Source of the DNA: an uncultured Methylophilaceae bacterium | GTDB taxonomy: Bacteria > Pseudomonadota > Gammaproteobacteria > Burkholderiales > Methylophilaceae | Assembly: GCA_905618945.1 (NCBI GenBank) | Contig: CAJQTF010000003.1 | Location: forward strand, 1 to 57,219 | Length of the DNA stretch: 57,219 nt | Reading direction: 5' to 3' | In this document: piece after piece, positions 20,298 through 28,619 of the stretch | How the letters are laid out: every line of letters starts with the position of its first letter | How positions within the stretch are numbered: the stretch's first letter is position 1 | The notes under the pieces: generated by a model | Databases searched by the model: none | What the model was told of the DNA's origin: nothing | The model's input: the letters and a program-made list of their open reading frames with translations, nothing else | Position numbers and translations under genes: made by a program

Positions 20298-21836
20298 TTA
20301 TAACCTTTTGATAAAGTATTTAGAGTTTCGTTCGACAGTATAGGTTTTCTTTCTTTCATCGGGTATAAATTTTCTATCTGTTAAGGAGAAATTATTCTCT
20401 ATAAACCAATGTTCCGATTGAGTTGTAAGTGTAAATAATTTATTTATATTTTTATTTATGGCAGTTTGCTCACAAAATTTTAATAATTTTTTCCCATAAC
20501 CTAGATTTTGATAATTTTCATGAATTGCAAAGCAAGCCACTTCTATCATTTTGTCATATTGGTATAAAGCAACAGTTCCAATTATATTATGGCCATGCTC
20601 AATAACATAAAATGAGTTTATATCTTTACTAATATCTTTATTTACCCTATCAATGAGAATACCTTCTTTCTCCAATGGTTTAATAATATTTATTATCTGA
20701 TTGATGTCTTTTATTGCTGCATTCCTAATATTTTGAAGGGAATATTCTGTCAAGACTGTCCCAGACCCTTTATCTGTGAATATTTCCTCTATGACTGAGC
20801 CATCAATATTTCTATTTATTAAGTGCACTTTTTCAATATTATTCTTGATTGCATATAAGCTACTTTTAAGTATATTGAAATCATGATAAGAAATAAAAGG
20901 AGCATTGTTTGGATCTTCAATGCTTTCAATCAGATGTCTGGCTTTAGAGATAGTTAATTCTGGAATTAATTCCCCACGAATATTTAAAATTCCATTTGCA
21001 TTTATATAATAAATTAATTTTTCAGCTTTTATTGCTTGTGCTACATGTGCGGCAGTCTGCTCGTAAGATAAATTAAATATATCCCCTATGGGTGAATAAC
21101 CCAGGGGTGAAATAATGACAATTTCTCTATTACTTAACTTATCATTTATAGCATTAGTATCAATTTTTCTTATTTGCCCTGTTAGCTGCATATCTACACC
21201 ATCAATTACACCTAATGGTCTTGCTGTAATAAAATTTCCACTAGATACCTTAATATTACTTTCAAGCATCGGGGACTCCAAGATACCTGAAGATAAAGTG
21301 GCTTCAATATTTGTTTTTATTGTCCCATTTACTGCAACAATATCGTTTAACATTTCTTTTTTTGTTACCCTAATATTTCTAATTAACTCAGTCTTTTTTA
21401 TTTCCTCTTTTAGTTTATTATCAATTTGAGGCCTGATTCCATGTACCAAAATAATATTTATATTCATTGAGTGGAGTAAATTAATATCACAAGCGATTGA
21501 CTTTAATTGATTATCACTAATGACTTCGCCACCAATAGCAATAACAAAGGTCTTATTATTAAATTGATTAATAAACTTTGCAGATAATCTAAAATTTTCA
21601 ACGAAACTCTTGACTTCACTAACCAAATTATTTTGAGGTGAACTTTTGTCAAAAAATACTAATGGAGATACATTTAAAGCTAAAGATAATTTTTCAAGCA
21701 AATTAAAGTTTATATTTAATTCATTTCTCTCAACTCTAGATAGGTTACCGGGATCTAATTTTATACGATTTGCTAAATAAACAAGCGTCATATTTTGTTC
21801 TTGGCGTAATTTTCTTACAATTTGACCTGGATTCAT
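20298..21836 (-). CDS. argA: N-acetylglutamate synthase ArgA with N-terminal XRE helix-turn-helix
   Basis: First enzyme of arginine synthesis, acetylating glutamate from acetyl-CoA. The 512 residues comprise three parts. Residues 1-62 are a clear XRE/Cro-type helix-turn-helix, with a recognition-helix region near L-D-P-G-N-L-S-R-V-E-R. Residues about 80-365 are a classical ArgA amino acid kinase domain, with A-I-G-G-E-V near 100-105, L-L-H-S-M, and V-H-G-I-R-P-Q-I-D. Residues about 370-512 are a GNAT acetyltransferase domain with Q-N-L-G-Y-G at 443-448 for acetyl-CoA. E. coli ArgA is about 443 residues, so the extra length equals the HTH plus linker. Frame is open throughout and ATG 21836 opens directly on the HTH. 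A role in arginine-responsive transcription is inference only. Confidence 0.9.
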   Translation of the reverse strand: MNPGQIVRKLRQEQNMTLVYLANRIKLDPGNLSRVERNELNINFNLLEKLSLALNVSPLVFFDKSSPQNNLVSEVKSFVENFRLSAKFINQFNNKTFVIAIGGEVISDNQLKSIACDINLLHSMNINIILVHGIRPQIDNKLKEEIKKTELIRNIRVTKKEMLNDIVAVNGTIKTNIEATLSSGILESPMLESNIKVSSGNFITARPLGVIDGVDMQLTGQIRKIDTNAINDKLSNREIVIISPLGYSPIGDIFNLSYEQTAAHVAQAIKAEKLIYYINANGILNIRGELIPELTISKARHLIESIEDPNNAPFISYHDFNILKSSLYAIKNNIEKVHLINRNIDGSVIEEIFTDKGSGTVLTEYSLQNIRNAAIKDINQIINIIKPLEKEGILIDRVNKDISKDINSFYVIEHGHNIIGTVALYQYDKMIEVACFAIHENYQNLGYGKKLLKFCEQTAINKNINKLFTLTTQSEHWFIENNFSLTDRKFIPDERKKTYTVERNSKYFIKRL

Positions 21837-21872
21837 ATTGTATTATTTACATATATTGTTATTATTTAGTTA

Positions 21873-21902
21873 ATTATAAGCTAAAAAATGTAATTTATAC
21901 AA
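21873..21902 (-). promoter_or_regulatory. Possible argA promoter overlapping the rsmE stop
   Basis: On the minus strand, a TTGTAT -35-like element (21897-21902) is followed after 18 bases by a perfect TATAAT (21873-21878), about 36 bases before the argA start codon. The stretch from there to the ATG is AT-rich with an ACA/TGT-flanked core near 21850-21860 that could be an operator, though no strong palindrome is seen. Prediction by eye only. Confidence 0.4.
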
Positions 21903-22629
21903 TATCTCCATATTTATATTGTAATATTGACAAAATACACATAGGTGCAGTTTCTGTGCGAAGAATTCTTGGTCCTATTTTGATTGGCGAAAAACCCTTT
22001 TGAATTGAAAAATCTAATTCTTGTTTAGTAAAGTCACCTTCTGGGCCAATTAAAACTTTTATGTCTTGCTTCATGTTGGGAGTAAAATTGTTTAAGGATT
22101 TGGTTGCTTTAGGACTTAAGATTATTTTAGTGTCTTTTTCAGATTCCGTCTTCTCAAGGTATTTAATAATATTTTCTGGCTTGTGAATTGTAGGTATTTC
22201 AGCACGCCCACATTGCTCACAAGCTGCAATACAAACCTGACGCCAGTGCGATAATTTTTTCTCTATTTTTTCATTTTTAATTTTTACTATACTTCTTTCA
22301 CATACAATTGGTTGAATCTCACTGATTCCCAGTTCGGTTGTTTTTTGAATAATCAAGTCCATTTTTTCACTGGAAGTTAGTGCTTGTAAAAGAATTACCT
22401 TTAAATTTGATTCATTTTTAATATTTTTCTTTGATTTAATTGAGACTTCAACTTGACGCTTACTTATTCTTATTACCTGCCCTGTGAAGTCCGACCCATC
22501 GCCATTAAATAAAATTAATTGATCATTAGTTTTTAGACGCATTACTTTTAGCGCATGATGGGCAGCGAAATCATCCATAACTATGGTTTCATTAATATTT
22601 ATGGGTTTAGAATGGTAAAATCTATTCAT
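21895..22629 (-). CDS. rsmE: 16S rRNA m3U1498 methyltransferase RsmE
   Basis: SPOUT-class methyltransferase acting on U1498 of 16S rRNA. An N-terminal PUA-like domain (H-H-A-L-K-V-M-R-L) precedes the trefoil-knot domain, which shows the signatures L-I-G-P-E-G-D-F-T and G-P-R-I-L-R-T-E-T-A-P. Length 244 matches the family. It leads the rsmE-argA-argB-HAD set and is divergent from the thioredoxin-fold gene across 55 bases. Confidence 0.95.
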   Translation of the reverse strand: MNRFYHSKPININETIVMDDFAAHHALKVMRLKTNDQLILFNGDGSDFTGQVIRISKRQVEVSIKSKKNIKNESNLKVILLQALTSSEKMDLIIQKTTELGISEIQPIVCERSIVKIKNEKIEKKLSHWRQVCIAACEQCGRAEIPTIHKPENIIKYLEKTESEKDTKIILSPKATKSLNNFTPNMKQDIKVLIGPEGDFTKQELDFSIQKGFSPIKIGPRILRTETAPMCILSILQYKYGDIV

Positions 22630-22684
22630 AGGGGTTTAGAAAATTGAATAACATTTATTTAATGATACAGAATGGAGAAAATTT

Positions 22685-23248
22685 TTGGTTAGTTTAAATA
22701 CACCATTATGTAATTTTGGGTTGAAGGCAAAGCCATTTAATTTATTGGGTGTTGATGATAAATTATGGACTCTTGATAAAATTAAAGGTGAAAAAGGACT
22801 TCTAATAATGTTTATTTGTAATCATTGCCCTTATGTAAAGGCAATTCTCCCACGTTTAATTAATGATTTATCCGAATTAAAGCAATATGGCATTAACTCA
22901 ATCGCAATTTCTAGTAACGACACTGTAAATTACCCTGAGGACTCGTTTGAGGAAATGAAAAAATTATCACATTTTCAGAATTTTACCTTCCCGTATGTTT
23001 TTGATGAGTCCCAATCTGTTGCTAAGTCTTATGATGCAATTTGTACCCCAGATTTTTTTGGATTCAATAAAGACTTACGGTTGCAATATCGTGGTCGATT
23101 TGATTCAACTGGAAGGGGTGACAACCCCCCTGCAATCAACCAAAGAGATCTTTATAAGGCTATGAAGTTAATTTCTAGCACTCAAAAGGGCCCAGAAACT
23201 CAATTTTCAAGTATTGGATGTTCATTGAAATGGAGAGAAGTCAATTAG
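22685..23248 (+). CDS. AhpC/TSA-type thioredoxin-fold protein with CNHC site
   Basis: A 187-residue redoxin with no signal peptide, so cytoplasmic. The active site reads I-C-N-H-C-P-Y-V at about residues 43-50, and a cis-proline-like C-T-P-D-F follows near 120. This is the soluble CNHCPYV thioredoxin-family group, whose exact substrate is unknown. The start is TTG 22685, supported by GGAG at 22674-22677 seven bases upstream; no ATG is available near the conserved N-terminus. Confidence 0.85.
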   Translation: MVSLNTPLCNFGLKAKPFNLLGVDDKLWTLDKIKGEKGLLIMFICNHCPYVKAILPRLINDLSELKQYGINSIAISSNDTVNYPEDSFEEMKKLSHFQNFTFPYVFDESQSVAKSYDAICTPDFFGFNKDLRLQYRGRFDSTGRGDNPPAINQRDLYKAMKLISSTQKGPETQFSSIGCSLKWREVN

Positions 23249-23369
23249 AATTAAATTGCAGATATCTTGATTGAATGACTACTTTAGTGAATAATTCTAG
23301 ATTAAATTTAATAAATGTAAAGAAAGCCTAATTGGCTGTACTAAAGAAATTAATTATGGAGATTAAATA
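23249..23369 (+). other. Intergenic region before tkt
   Basis: 121 bases with no gene. It holds a weak AGCC-TAATT-GGCT stem (23325-23337) and ends in GGAG shortly before the tkt ATG. A tkt promoter is expected here, but no convincing -35/-10 pair is seen. Confidence 0.4.
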
Positions 23370-25358
23370 ATGGCTACAAGACAAGATTTAGCAAATGCAA
23401 TTCGAGCACTATCAATGGATGCAGTTCAAAAAGCAAAGTCTGGACATCCAGGCGCCCCTATGGGTATGGCCGAAATTGGTGAGGTACTTTGGAATCATCA
23501 TTTAAGCCATAATCCGACTAATCCTGATTGGGCTAATCGTGATCGCTTTATTCTTTCAAATGGCCATGGATCAATGCTAATTTACTCACTCCTTCATTTA
23601 ACTGGCTACGATCTTCCAATGAAAGAGATTGAAAGCTTTAGACAACTACATTCCAAATGTGCAGGTCATCCAGAATATGGTTATGCGCCTGGTGTTGAAA
23701 CAACAACTGGGCCATTAGGCCAGGGTATTAGTAACGCAGTAGGTTTTGCAATGGCAGAAAAACTTCTTGCTAATGAATTTAATAAACCAGGACATGATGT
23801 CGTTGATCATCATACTTATGCTTTTCTTGGTGATGGTTGTTTGATGGAGGGTGTTTCTCATGAAGCGTGTGCACTTGCAGGCACTTGGGGGCTTGGTAAA
23901 TTAATCGCTTTTTGGGATGACAATGGTATTTCTATTGATGGACATATTGATGGTTGGTATACCGATGATACTGCAAAACGATTTGAATCTTACGGTTGGC
24001 ATGCAATAAGAGATGTTGATGGCCATAATCCTGATGCTATTGAAAAAGCTATCCAAGAAGCTAAAAAGATAACGGATAAACCGACAATGATTTGTTGTAA
24101 AACAATTATTGGGAAAGGGTCACCAAATAAATCTGGTACGCATAATTGTCATGGAGCCGCTCTTGGTGAAGATGAAGTTGCTTTAGTGAGAAAAGAAATA
24201 GGATGGGACCATGCTCCTTTTGTTATTCCTCAGGACGTTTATGATGGTTGGAATCAAAAAGAAAAAGGCCAAGCTAGAGAGGCTGCATGGAATACCAAAT
24301 TTGATACCTATTCTAAAGAGTTTCCAGATTTAGCTTCTGAATTAAAGAGAAGGATGTCTAATAATCTTCCAGCTAATTGGAAGAAAATTTCTGAAAATCT
24401 TATTAAAGATGCAAATGCTAAAGCTGAAAAATTAGCAACGAGAAAAGCTTCCCAGAATGCAATTACATCGTTGGCTGAATTTTTACCAGAATTTGTTGGT
24501 GGCTCAGCAGATCTAACAGGATCAAATTTAACAAGTTGTCCAAGTTTTGAACATGTCAGCGGTAAAAAACCAGGAAACTATATTTCTTATGGCGTTAGAG
24601 AATTTGGAATGGCTGCAATTATGAATGGGATGGCTCTTCACGGGGGTATTTTACCTTTCGGCGGTACTTTCCACATATTTACTGATTATATGCGTAATGG
24701 TATGAGAATGGCCGCATTAATGAAACAAAGAGTGATTTATGTACTAACTCATGATTCAATCGGTCAGGGTGAAGATGGTCCAACTCATCAACCAATAGAA
24801 ACCACTTCTAGCCTTCGCTACATTCCAAGAATGGAAGTATGGCGTCCATGTGATGCAACAGAGGTTTCAACCGCCTGGGTTGCGGCTGTTGAGAATCTAG
24901 AAAATCCAACAAGTTTAGTATTAAGTCGTCAAGGTACAAGCTTTATTCCTAGAACAGACTCACAAATAACAGATATTCGTAAAGGTGGTTATGTATTGTC
25001 GGATTCTGATGGTAAGCCTGACGTTATAATAATTGCAACAGGTTCTGAAGTGGGTCTAGCTATGGACTCACAGCTAGCTCTTAAGGAAGATGGTGTAAAT
25101 GCCCGAGTTGTATCAATGCCATGTACCCATGCGTTTGATCGTCAAGAGAAAAAATATCAAGATAGCGTTCTTACACCTGGTGTAAAAAGGGTATCTATTG
25201 AGGCTGGCGTAACAGATTTCTGGAGAAAATATGTTGGTTTAGATGGGGCATCTGTAGGAATAAATACATACGGTGAATCTGCTCCGGGCGGTGACCTATT
25301 TAAACATTTTGGATTTACTGTTGAAAATGTCATTAAAACAGTAAAATCTATTATTTAG
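23370..25358 (+). CDS. tkt: Transketolase
   Basis: Thiamine-diphosphate enzyme moving two-carbon units between sugar phosphates. In a methylotroph it rebuilds the pentose acceptor for formaldehyde fixation. [11 protein letters not shown] near the N-terminus, the ThDP motif G-D-G-C-L-M-E-G near 155, and the central D-L-T-G-S-N-L-T segment are diagnostic; R-E-F-G-M-A-A and [15 protein letters not shown] lie in the pyrimidine domain. Length 662 is typical. First gene of a tkt-gapA-pgk-purC run. Confidence 0.97.
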   Translation: MATRQDLANAIRALSMDAVQKAKSGHPGAPMGMAEIGEVLWNHHLSHNPTNPDWANRDRFILSNGHGSMLIYSLLHLTGYDLPMKEIESFRQLHSKCAGHPEYGYAPGVETTTGPLGQGISNAVGFAMAEKLLANEFNKPGHDVVDHHTYAFLGDGCLMEGVSHEACALAGTWGLGKLIAFWDDNGISIDGHIDGWYTDDTAKRFESYGWHAIRDVDGHNPDAIEKAIQEAKKITDKPTMICCKTIIGKGSPNKSGTHNCHGAALGEDEVALVRKEIGWDHAPFVIPQDVYDGWNQKEKGQAREAAWNTKFDTYSKEFPDLASELKRRMSNNLPANWKKISENLIKDANAKAEKLATRKASQNAITSLAEFLPEFVGGSADLTGSNLTSCPSFEHVSGKKPGNYISYGVREFGMAAIMNGMALHGGILPFGGTFHIFTDYMRNGMRMAALMKQRVIYVLTHDSIGQGEDGPTHQPIETTSSLRYIPRMEVWRPCDATEVSTAWVAAVENLENPTSLVLSRQGTSFIPRTDSQITDIRKGGYVLSDSDGKPDVIIIATGSEVGLAMDSQLALKEDGVNARVVSMPCTHAFDRQEKKYQDSVLTPGVKRVSIEAGVTDFWRKYVGLDGASVGINTYGESAPGGDLFKHFGFTVENVIKTVKSII

Positions 25359-25432
25359 AATAAGGTCTTATTAGTTTAGGATTAAGCCATTTTTAAGCAC
25401 TAATGATTAATCTTGAAGTATTATATTGATTT

Positions 25433-25461
25433 AATTAAGGCATCTTTAGGGTGCCTTAATT
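25433..25461 (+). promoter_or_regulatory. Perfect 10-bp stem-loop in the gapA leader
   Basis: AATTAAGGCA (25433-25442) and TGCCTTAATT (25452-25461) are exact reverse complements around a 9-base loop TCTTTAGGG. The stem ends 18 bases before gapA ATG 25480, and GAGGAAG between them is the ribosome binding site. There is no downstream T-run, so it is a poor intrinsic terminator. It could stabilise the gapA mRNA, protect a 3' end after tkt, or bind a protein or RNA. Confidence 0.7.
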
Positions 25462-25479
25462 CCTTGTGAGGAAGTTTTA

Positions 25480-26496
25480 ATGACTATAAATATTGCTATA
25501 TCTGGGTTTGGAAGAATCGGTAGGTTAGTACTAAGAGCATTATACGAATTGAAAAGAACAGATATTAAGATAGTAGCTATTAATTGCAGTCGAGGTGATA
25601 TTAAAAGCCATGCGCACCTTATAAAATATGATACTGCTCATGGTCGTTTTGAAGGTGAAGTTAAAACTACCGAGGATTATTTTATAATCAATGGCGATAA
25701 AATTAAATACTTTAATACTAAAAATCCCGAAGAGTTAACCTGGAAAGATCATAAAGTTGATGTAGTTTTAGAATGTACTGGTGCTTTTAGAGGAAAATCA
25801 TCTAGTTCTTTCCATATAGAGCAGGGTGCTAAAAGAGTGCTAATTTCAGCGCCAGGTGAAAAAGATGTCGATGCGACAATTGTTTATGGCGTTAATCATA
25901 ATATTTTAAAATCTACTGATTTGGTTGTTTCAAATGCATCATGCACTACAAATGGACTTGCACCAATTGCTAAAGTTATTCAAGATCATATTGGAATTGA
26001 GTCGGGCTTAATGAATACTATTCATTCATACACAAATGATCAATCACTATTAGATAATATGCATGTTGACATTCGACGTGCCCGAGCTGCTGCTGCTTCA
26101 ATGATTCCTTCTAAAACTGGAGCTGCTGCTTCAATAGGGTTAGTAATTCCGGAACTTATGGGTAAATTAGATGGGATTGCTATTCGTGTTCCAACTACAA
26201 ATGTTTCTTTAGTAGACCTCACATTTACACCCTCAAAAAAAACTACTAAGGAGGAAGTAAATAAAATAATGCTAGAGGCGTCTCAAGGAGCTCTCAAAGA
26301 TATATTGGCCTACAATGACGAACCCTTAGTATCTATTGATTTTAACCACACAACAGCCTCAAGCTACTTCGACTCAACCCTTACAAAAGTGAGTGCAGAT
26401 GGGGACTTAGTTAAAGTATTTGCTTGGTATGATAATGAATGGGGATTTAGTTGTCGCATGTTAGACACTGCTGTCGCTATGATGAATGCAAAATAA
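25480..26496 (+). CDS. gap: Type I glyceraldehyde-3-phosphate dehydrogenase, probably NADP-preferring
   Basis: Oxidises or forms glyceraldehyde 3-phosphate. G-F-G-R-I-G-R and the catalytic motif S-N-A-S-C-T-T-N are intact, and H-S-Y-T-N-D-Q is present. Two residues that set NAD specificity in the classical enzyme are changed: the Asp after A-I-N is replaced (A-I-N-C-S-R), and the Leu-Pro before H-x-D-x-R-R-A-R is replaced by N-M. This resembles NADP-using GapB-like enzymes. The general function is secure; cofactor preference and an erythrose-4-phosphate dehydrogenase alternative are inference. Length 338. GAGGAAG upstream is a good ribosome binding site. Confidence 0.93.
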   Translation: MTINIAISGFGRIGRLVLRALYELKRTDIKIVAINCSRGDIKSHAHLIKYDTAHGRFEGEVKTTEDYFIINGDKIKYFNTKNPEELTWKDHKVDVVLECTGAFRGKSSSSFHIEQGAKRVLISAPGEKDVDATIVYGVNHNILKSTDLVVSNASCTTNGLAPIAKVIQDHIGIESGLMNTIHSYTNDQSLLDNMHVDIRRARAAAASMIPSKTGAAASIGLVIPELMGKLDGIAIRVPTTNVSLVDLTFTPSKKTTKEEVNKIMLEASQGALKDILAYNDEPLVSIDFNHTTASSYFDSTLTKVSADGDLVKVFAWYDNEWGFSCRMLDTAVAMMNAK

Positions 26497-26508
26497 ATTG
26501 TTTTGAAT

Positions 26509-27684
26509 ATGAACAGAATTGGTGATTTCAACCTTAAAAATAAAAGGGTTTTAATAAGGGCTGACTTGAATGTTCCAATTCACTCCGGAACAATATCTTC
26601 AGAAAATAGAATTCAAGCATCACTACCAAGTATTTTATATGCAATGAAAGAAGGTGCAAAGGTTATGGTGACTTCCCATCTTGGTAGACCAGAAGAGGGA
26701 CATTTCTCAATTGAAGACTCTCTGGAGCCAGTCGCAAAATACTTAAGTAGACATTTAAATCAAAAAGTCCCATTAATTAAAAATTGGACTTCTGAGCCAT
26801 TTCATTTGGAGTCTGGAAATCTGGCAGTTCTTGAAAACTGTAGGTTTAATGTGGGGGAAAAAGAAAATGATTCGACCTTATCTAAACAATATGCTGCCTT
26901 AGCTGATATTTTTGTAATGGATGCATTTGGAACAGCCCATAGGAAGCAGGCATCAACTTATGGGGTAGCAGAGCATTGTAAACAAGTTTGCGCAGGGATG
27001 CTGTTTGTAAGTGAAATAGAGGCTCTTAACAAAGTTCTTTTACAGCCTAAGCTACCAATGCTTGCAATAGTAGGGGGAAGCAAAGTTTCTACAAAGCTTA
27101 GCATCTTAGATGCCTTATCAGATCGAGTTGATCAATTGATTTTAGGTGGAGGAATTGCTAATACTTTTTTAAAGGCCCAAGGCTTTAATATTGGGAAATC
27201 TTTATATGAAGAAGATTTTATTCCATCAGCAAAAATAATAATTAAAAAACTAGAAAGTCGAGGGGCATCGCTACCAATTATTACCGATGTTGTTTGTGGT
27301 AAAGAATTTGATGAAAACGAACCTGCTATTACGAAGCATATTAGTGAAGTAGAACCTGACGATATGATTTTCGATCTTGGGGTTACTTCAATGAATGCAA
27401 TAACTGAGAAAATTAAAATAGCTAAGACTATTTTATGGAATGGCCCAATCGGCGTATTCGAATTTAAGCAATTTTCAAAAGGTACTGAGTTATTGGCTCA
27501 TGCGATTTCAAATTCATCTGCTTTTTCATTGGCTGGAGGTGGAGATACTATTGCTGCAATTGAGGCTTTTGGTATGGAAAAAAATATTTCGTATGTATCG
27601 ACAGCTGGTGGAGCCTTTTTAGAATTTATGGAAGGAAAAAAATTACCTGCTATAGAGATTTTGGAAAAAAGAGCTAAAAAATGA
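26509..27684 (+). CDS. pgk: Phosphoglycerate kinase
   Basis: Interconverts 1,3-bisphosphoglycerate and 3-phosphoglycerate. R-A-D-L-N-V-P near residue 20, S-H-L-G-R-P, and the C-terminal nucleotide-site segments W-N-G-P-I-G-V-F-E and A-G-G-G-D-T are all present. ATG 26509 gives 391 residues, the normal length; a TTG at 26503 is an alternative giving two more. No ribosome binding site is obvious. It starts 12 bases after gapA and overlaps purC by 4 bases, with no pyk or fba between. Confidence 0.96.
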   Translation: MNRIGDFNLKNKRVLIRADLNVPIHSGTISSENRIQASLPSILYAMKEGAKVMVTSHLGRPEEGHFSIEDSLEPVAKYLSRHLNQKVPLIKNWTSEPFHLESGNLAVLENCRFNVGEKENDSTLSKQYAALADIFVMDAFGTAHRKQASTYGVAEHCKQVCAGMLFVSEIEALNKVLLQPKLPMLAIVGGSKVSTKLSILDALSDRVDQLILGGGIANTFLKAQGFNIGKSLYEEDFIPSAKIIIKKLESRGASLPIITDVVCGKEFDENEPAITKHISEVEPDDMIFDLGVTSMNAITEKIKIAKTILWNGPIGVFEFKQFSKGTELLAHAISNSSAFSLAGGGDTIAAIEAFGMEKNISYVSTAGGAFLEFMEGKKLPAIEILEKRAKK

Positions 27685-28568
27685 CTATATTAACTAAAAC
27701 TCACCTTTCAAGTCTTAAGTTATTAAATCAGGGTAAGGTCAGAGATATTTATGATATAGATGATGAGAATATGATGATTGTAACAACGGATCGTTTATCA
27801 GCATTTGATGTCATCATGAACGAGCCTATCCCCTTCAAGGGTGAAGTGTTAACTAAGATGGCAAATTTTTGGTTCGAAAAGTTTAGAGATCTTGTACCAA
27901 ATCACTTAACAGATAAAAATCCACTTGATTTTGTGAACCAAAATGAAGTGGAGCAAATTATTAATCGCTCCATTATTGTAAAGAAATTAAAACCCATTCC
28001 AATCGAGGTAATTGTTCGTGGTTATATTATTGGAAGTGGCTGGAAAGAGTATGAATTAGATAAGTCAATTTGTGGTATTAACTTACCAATGGGTCTCAAA
28101 TTGGCTCAAGAGCTTCCTAGGCCTATTTTTACTCCTTCGAGTAAAGCGGAAATTGGTAGCGTAGATGAAAATATCTCAATAGAGGCATGTGAAAATTTAA
28201 TCGGAAAGGAATTTACAAACCAGCTAAGTTTAATAAGTTTAAATCTGTATAAAAAGGCATATAAGTTTGCATACAATAAAGGAATAATTATTGCGGATAC
28301 TAAATTTGAATTTGGGGTAGATAATTCAGGAGTAATTCATATTATGGATGAAATTCTTACACCTGATTCATCAAGATTCTGGCCTAAAGAATCATACCAA
28401 TTAGGAATTTCACCACCAAGTTTTGATAAACAATTTGTGAGAGATTGGCTTGAATCAATTAATTGGAATAAGTCCCCACCACCACCATCTTTGCCTGATG
28501 ATGTTATTCAAAAAACAAGTGAAAAGTATCGTGAAGCATTTTTTCAGTTAACTGGTAAAAAAATTTAG
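27681..28568 (+). CDS. purC: Phosphoribosylaminoimidazole-succinocarboxamide synthase
   Basis: SAICAR synthase of purine synthesis. G-K-V-R-D-I-Y-D at about 18-25, T-D-R-L-S-A-F-D near 37-44, V-R-G-Y-I-I-G-S-G-W-K-E-Y, and the C-terminal D-E-I-L-T-P-D-S-S-R-F-W are classic. The 295-residue length fits the longer, eukaryote-like form. It starts in the pgk stop (ATGA) and ends just before a strong terminator. Confidence 0.96.
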   Translation: MTILTKTHLSSLKLLNQGKVRDIYDIDDENMMIVTTDRLSAFDVIMNEPIPFKGEVLTKMANFWFEKFRDLVPNHLTDKNPLDFVNQNEVEQIINRSIIVKKLKPIPIEVIVRGYIIGSGWKEYELDKSICGINLPMGLKLAQELPRPIFTPSSKAEIGSVDENISIEACENLIGKEFTNQLSLISLNLYKKAYKFAYNKGIIIADTKFEFGVDNSGVIHIMDEILTPDSSRFWPKESYQLGISPPSFDKQFVRDWLESINWNKSPPPPSLPDDVIQKTSEKYREAFFQLTGKKI

Positions 28569-28569
28569 T

Positions 28570-28605
28570 CATAAAAAAACCTACTATTAAGCAGGTTTTT
28601 TTATG
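28570..28605. terminator. Bidirectional intrinsic terminator between purC and hppA
   Basis: CATAAAAAAACCT (28570-28582) and AGGTTTTTTTATG (28593-28605) are perfect 13-base arms around a 10-base loop. The runs of seven A and seven T let the stem work in both directions, fitting the convergent purC (+) and hppA (-) genes. It starts 2 bases after the purC stop. Confidence 0.9.
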
Positions 28606-28619
28606 AGCTTAATTACTAA

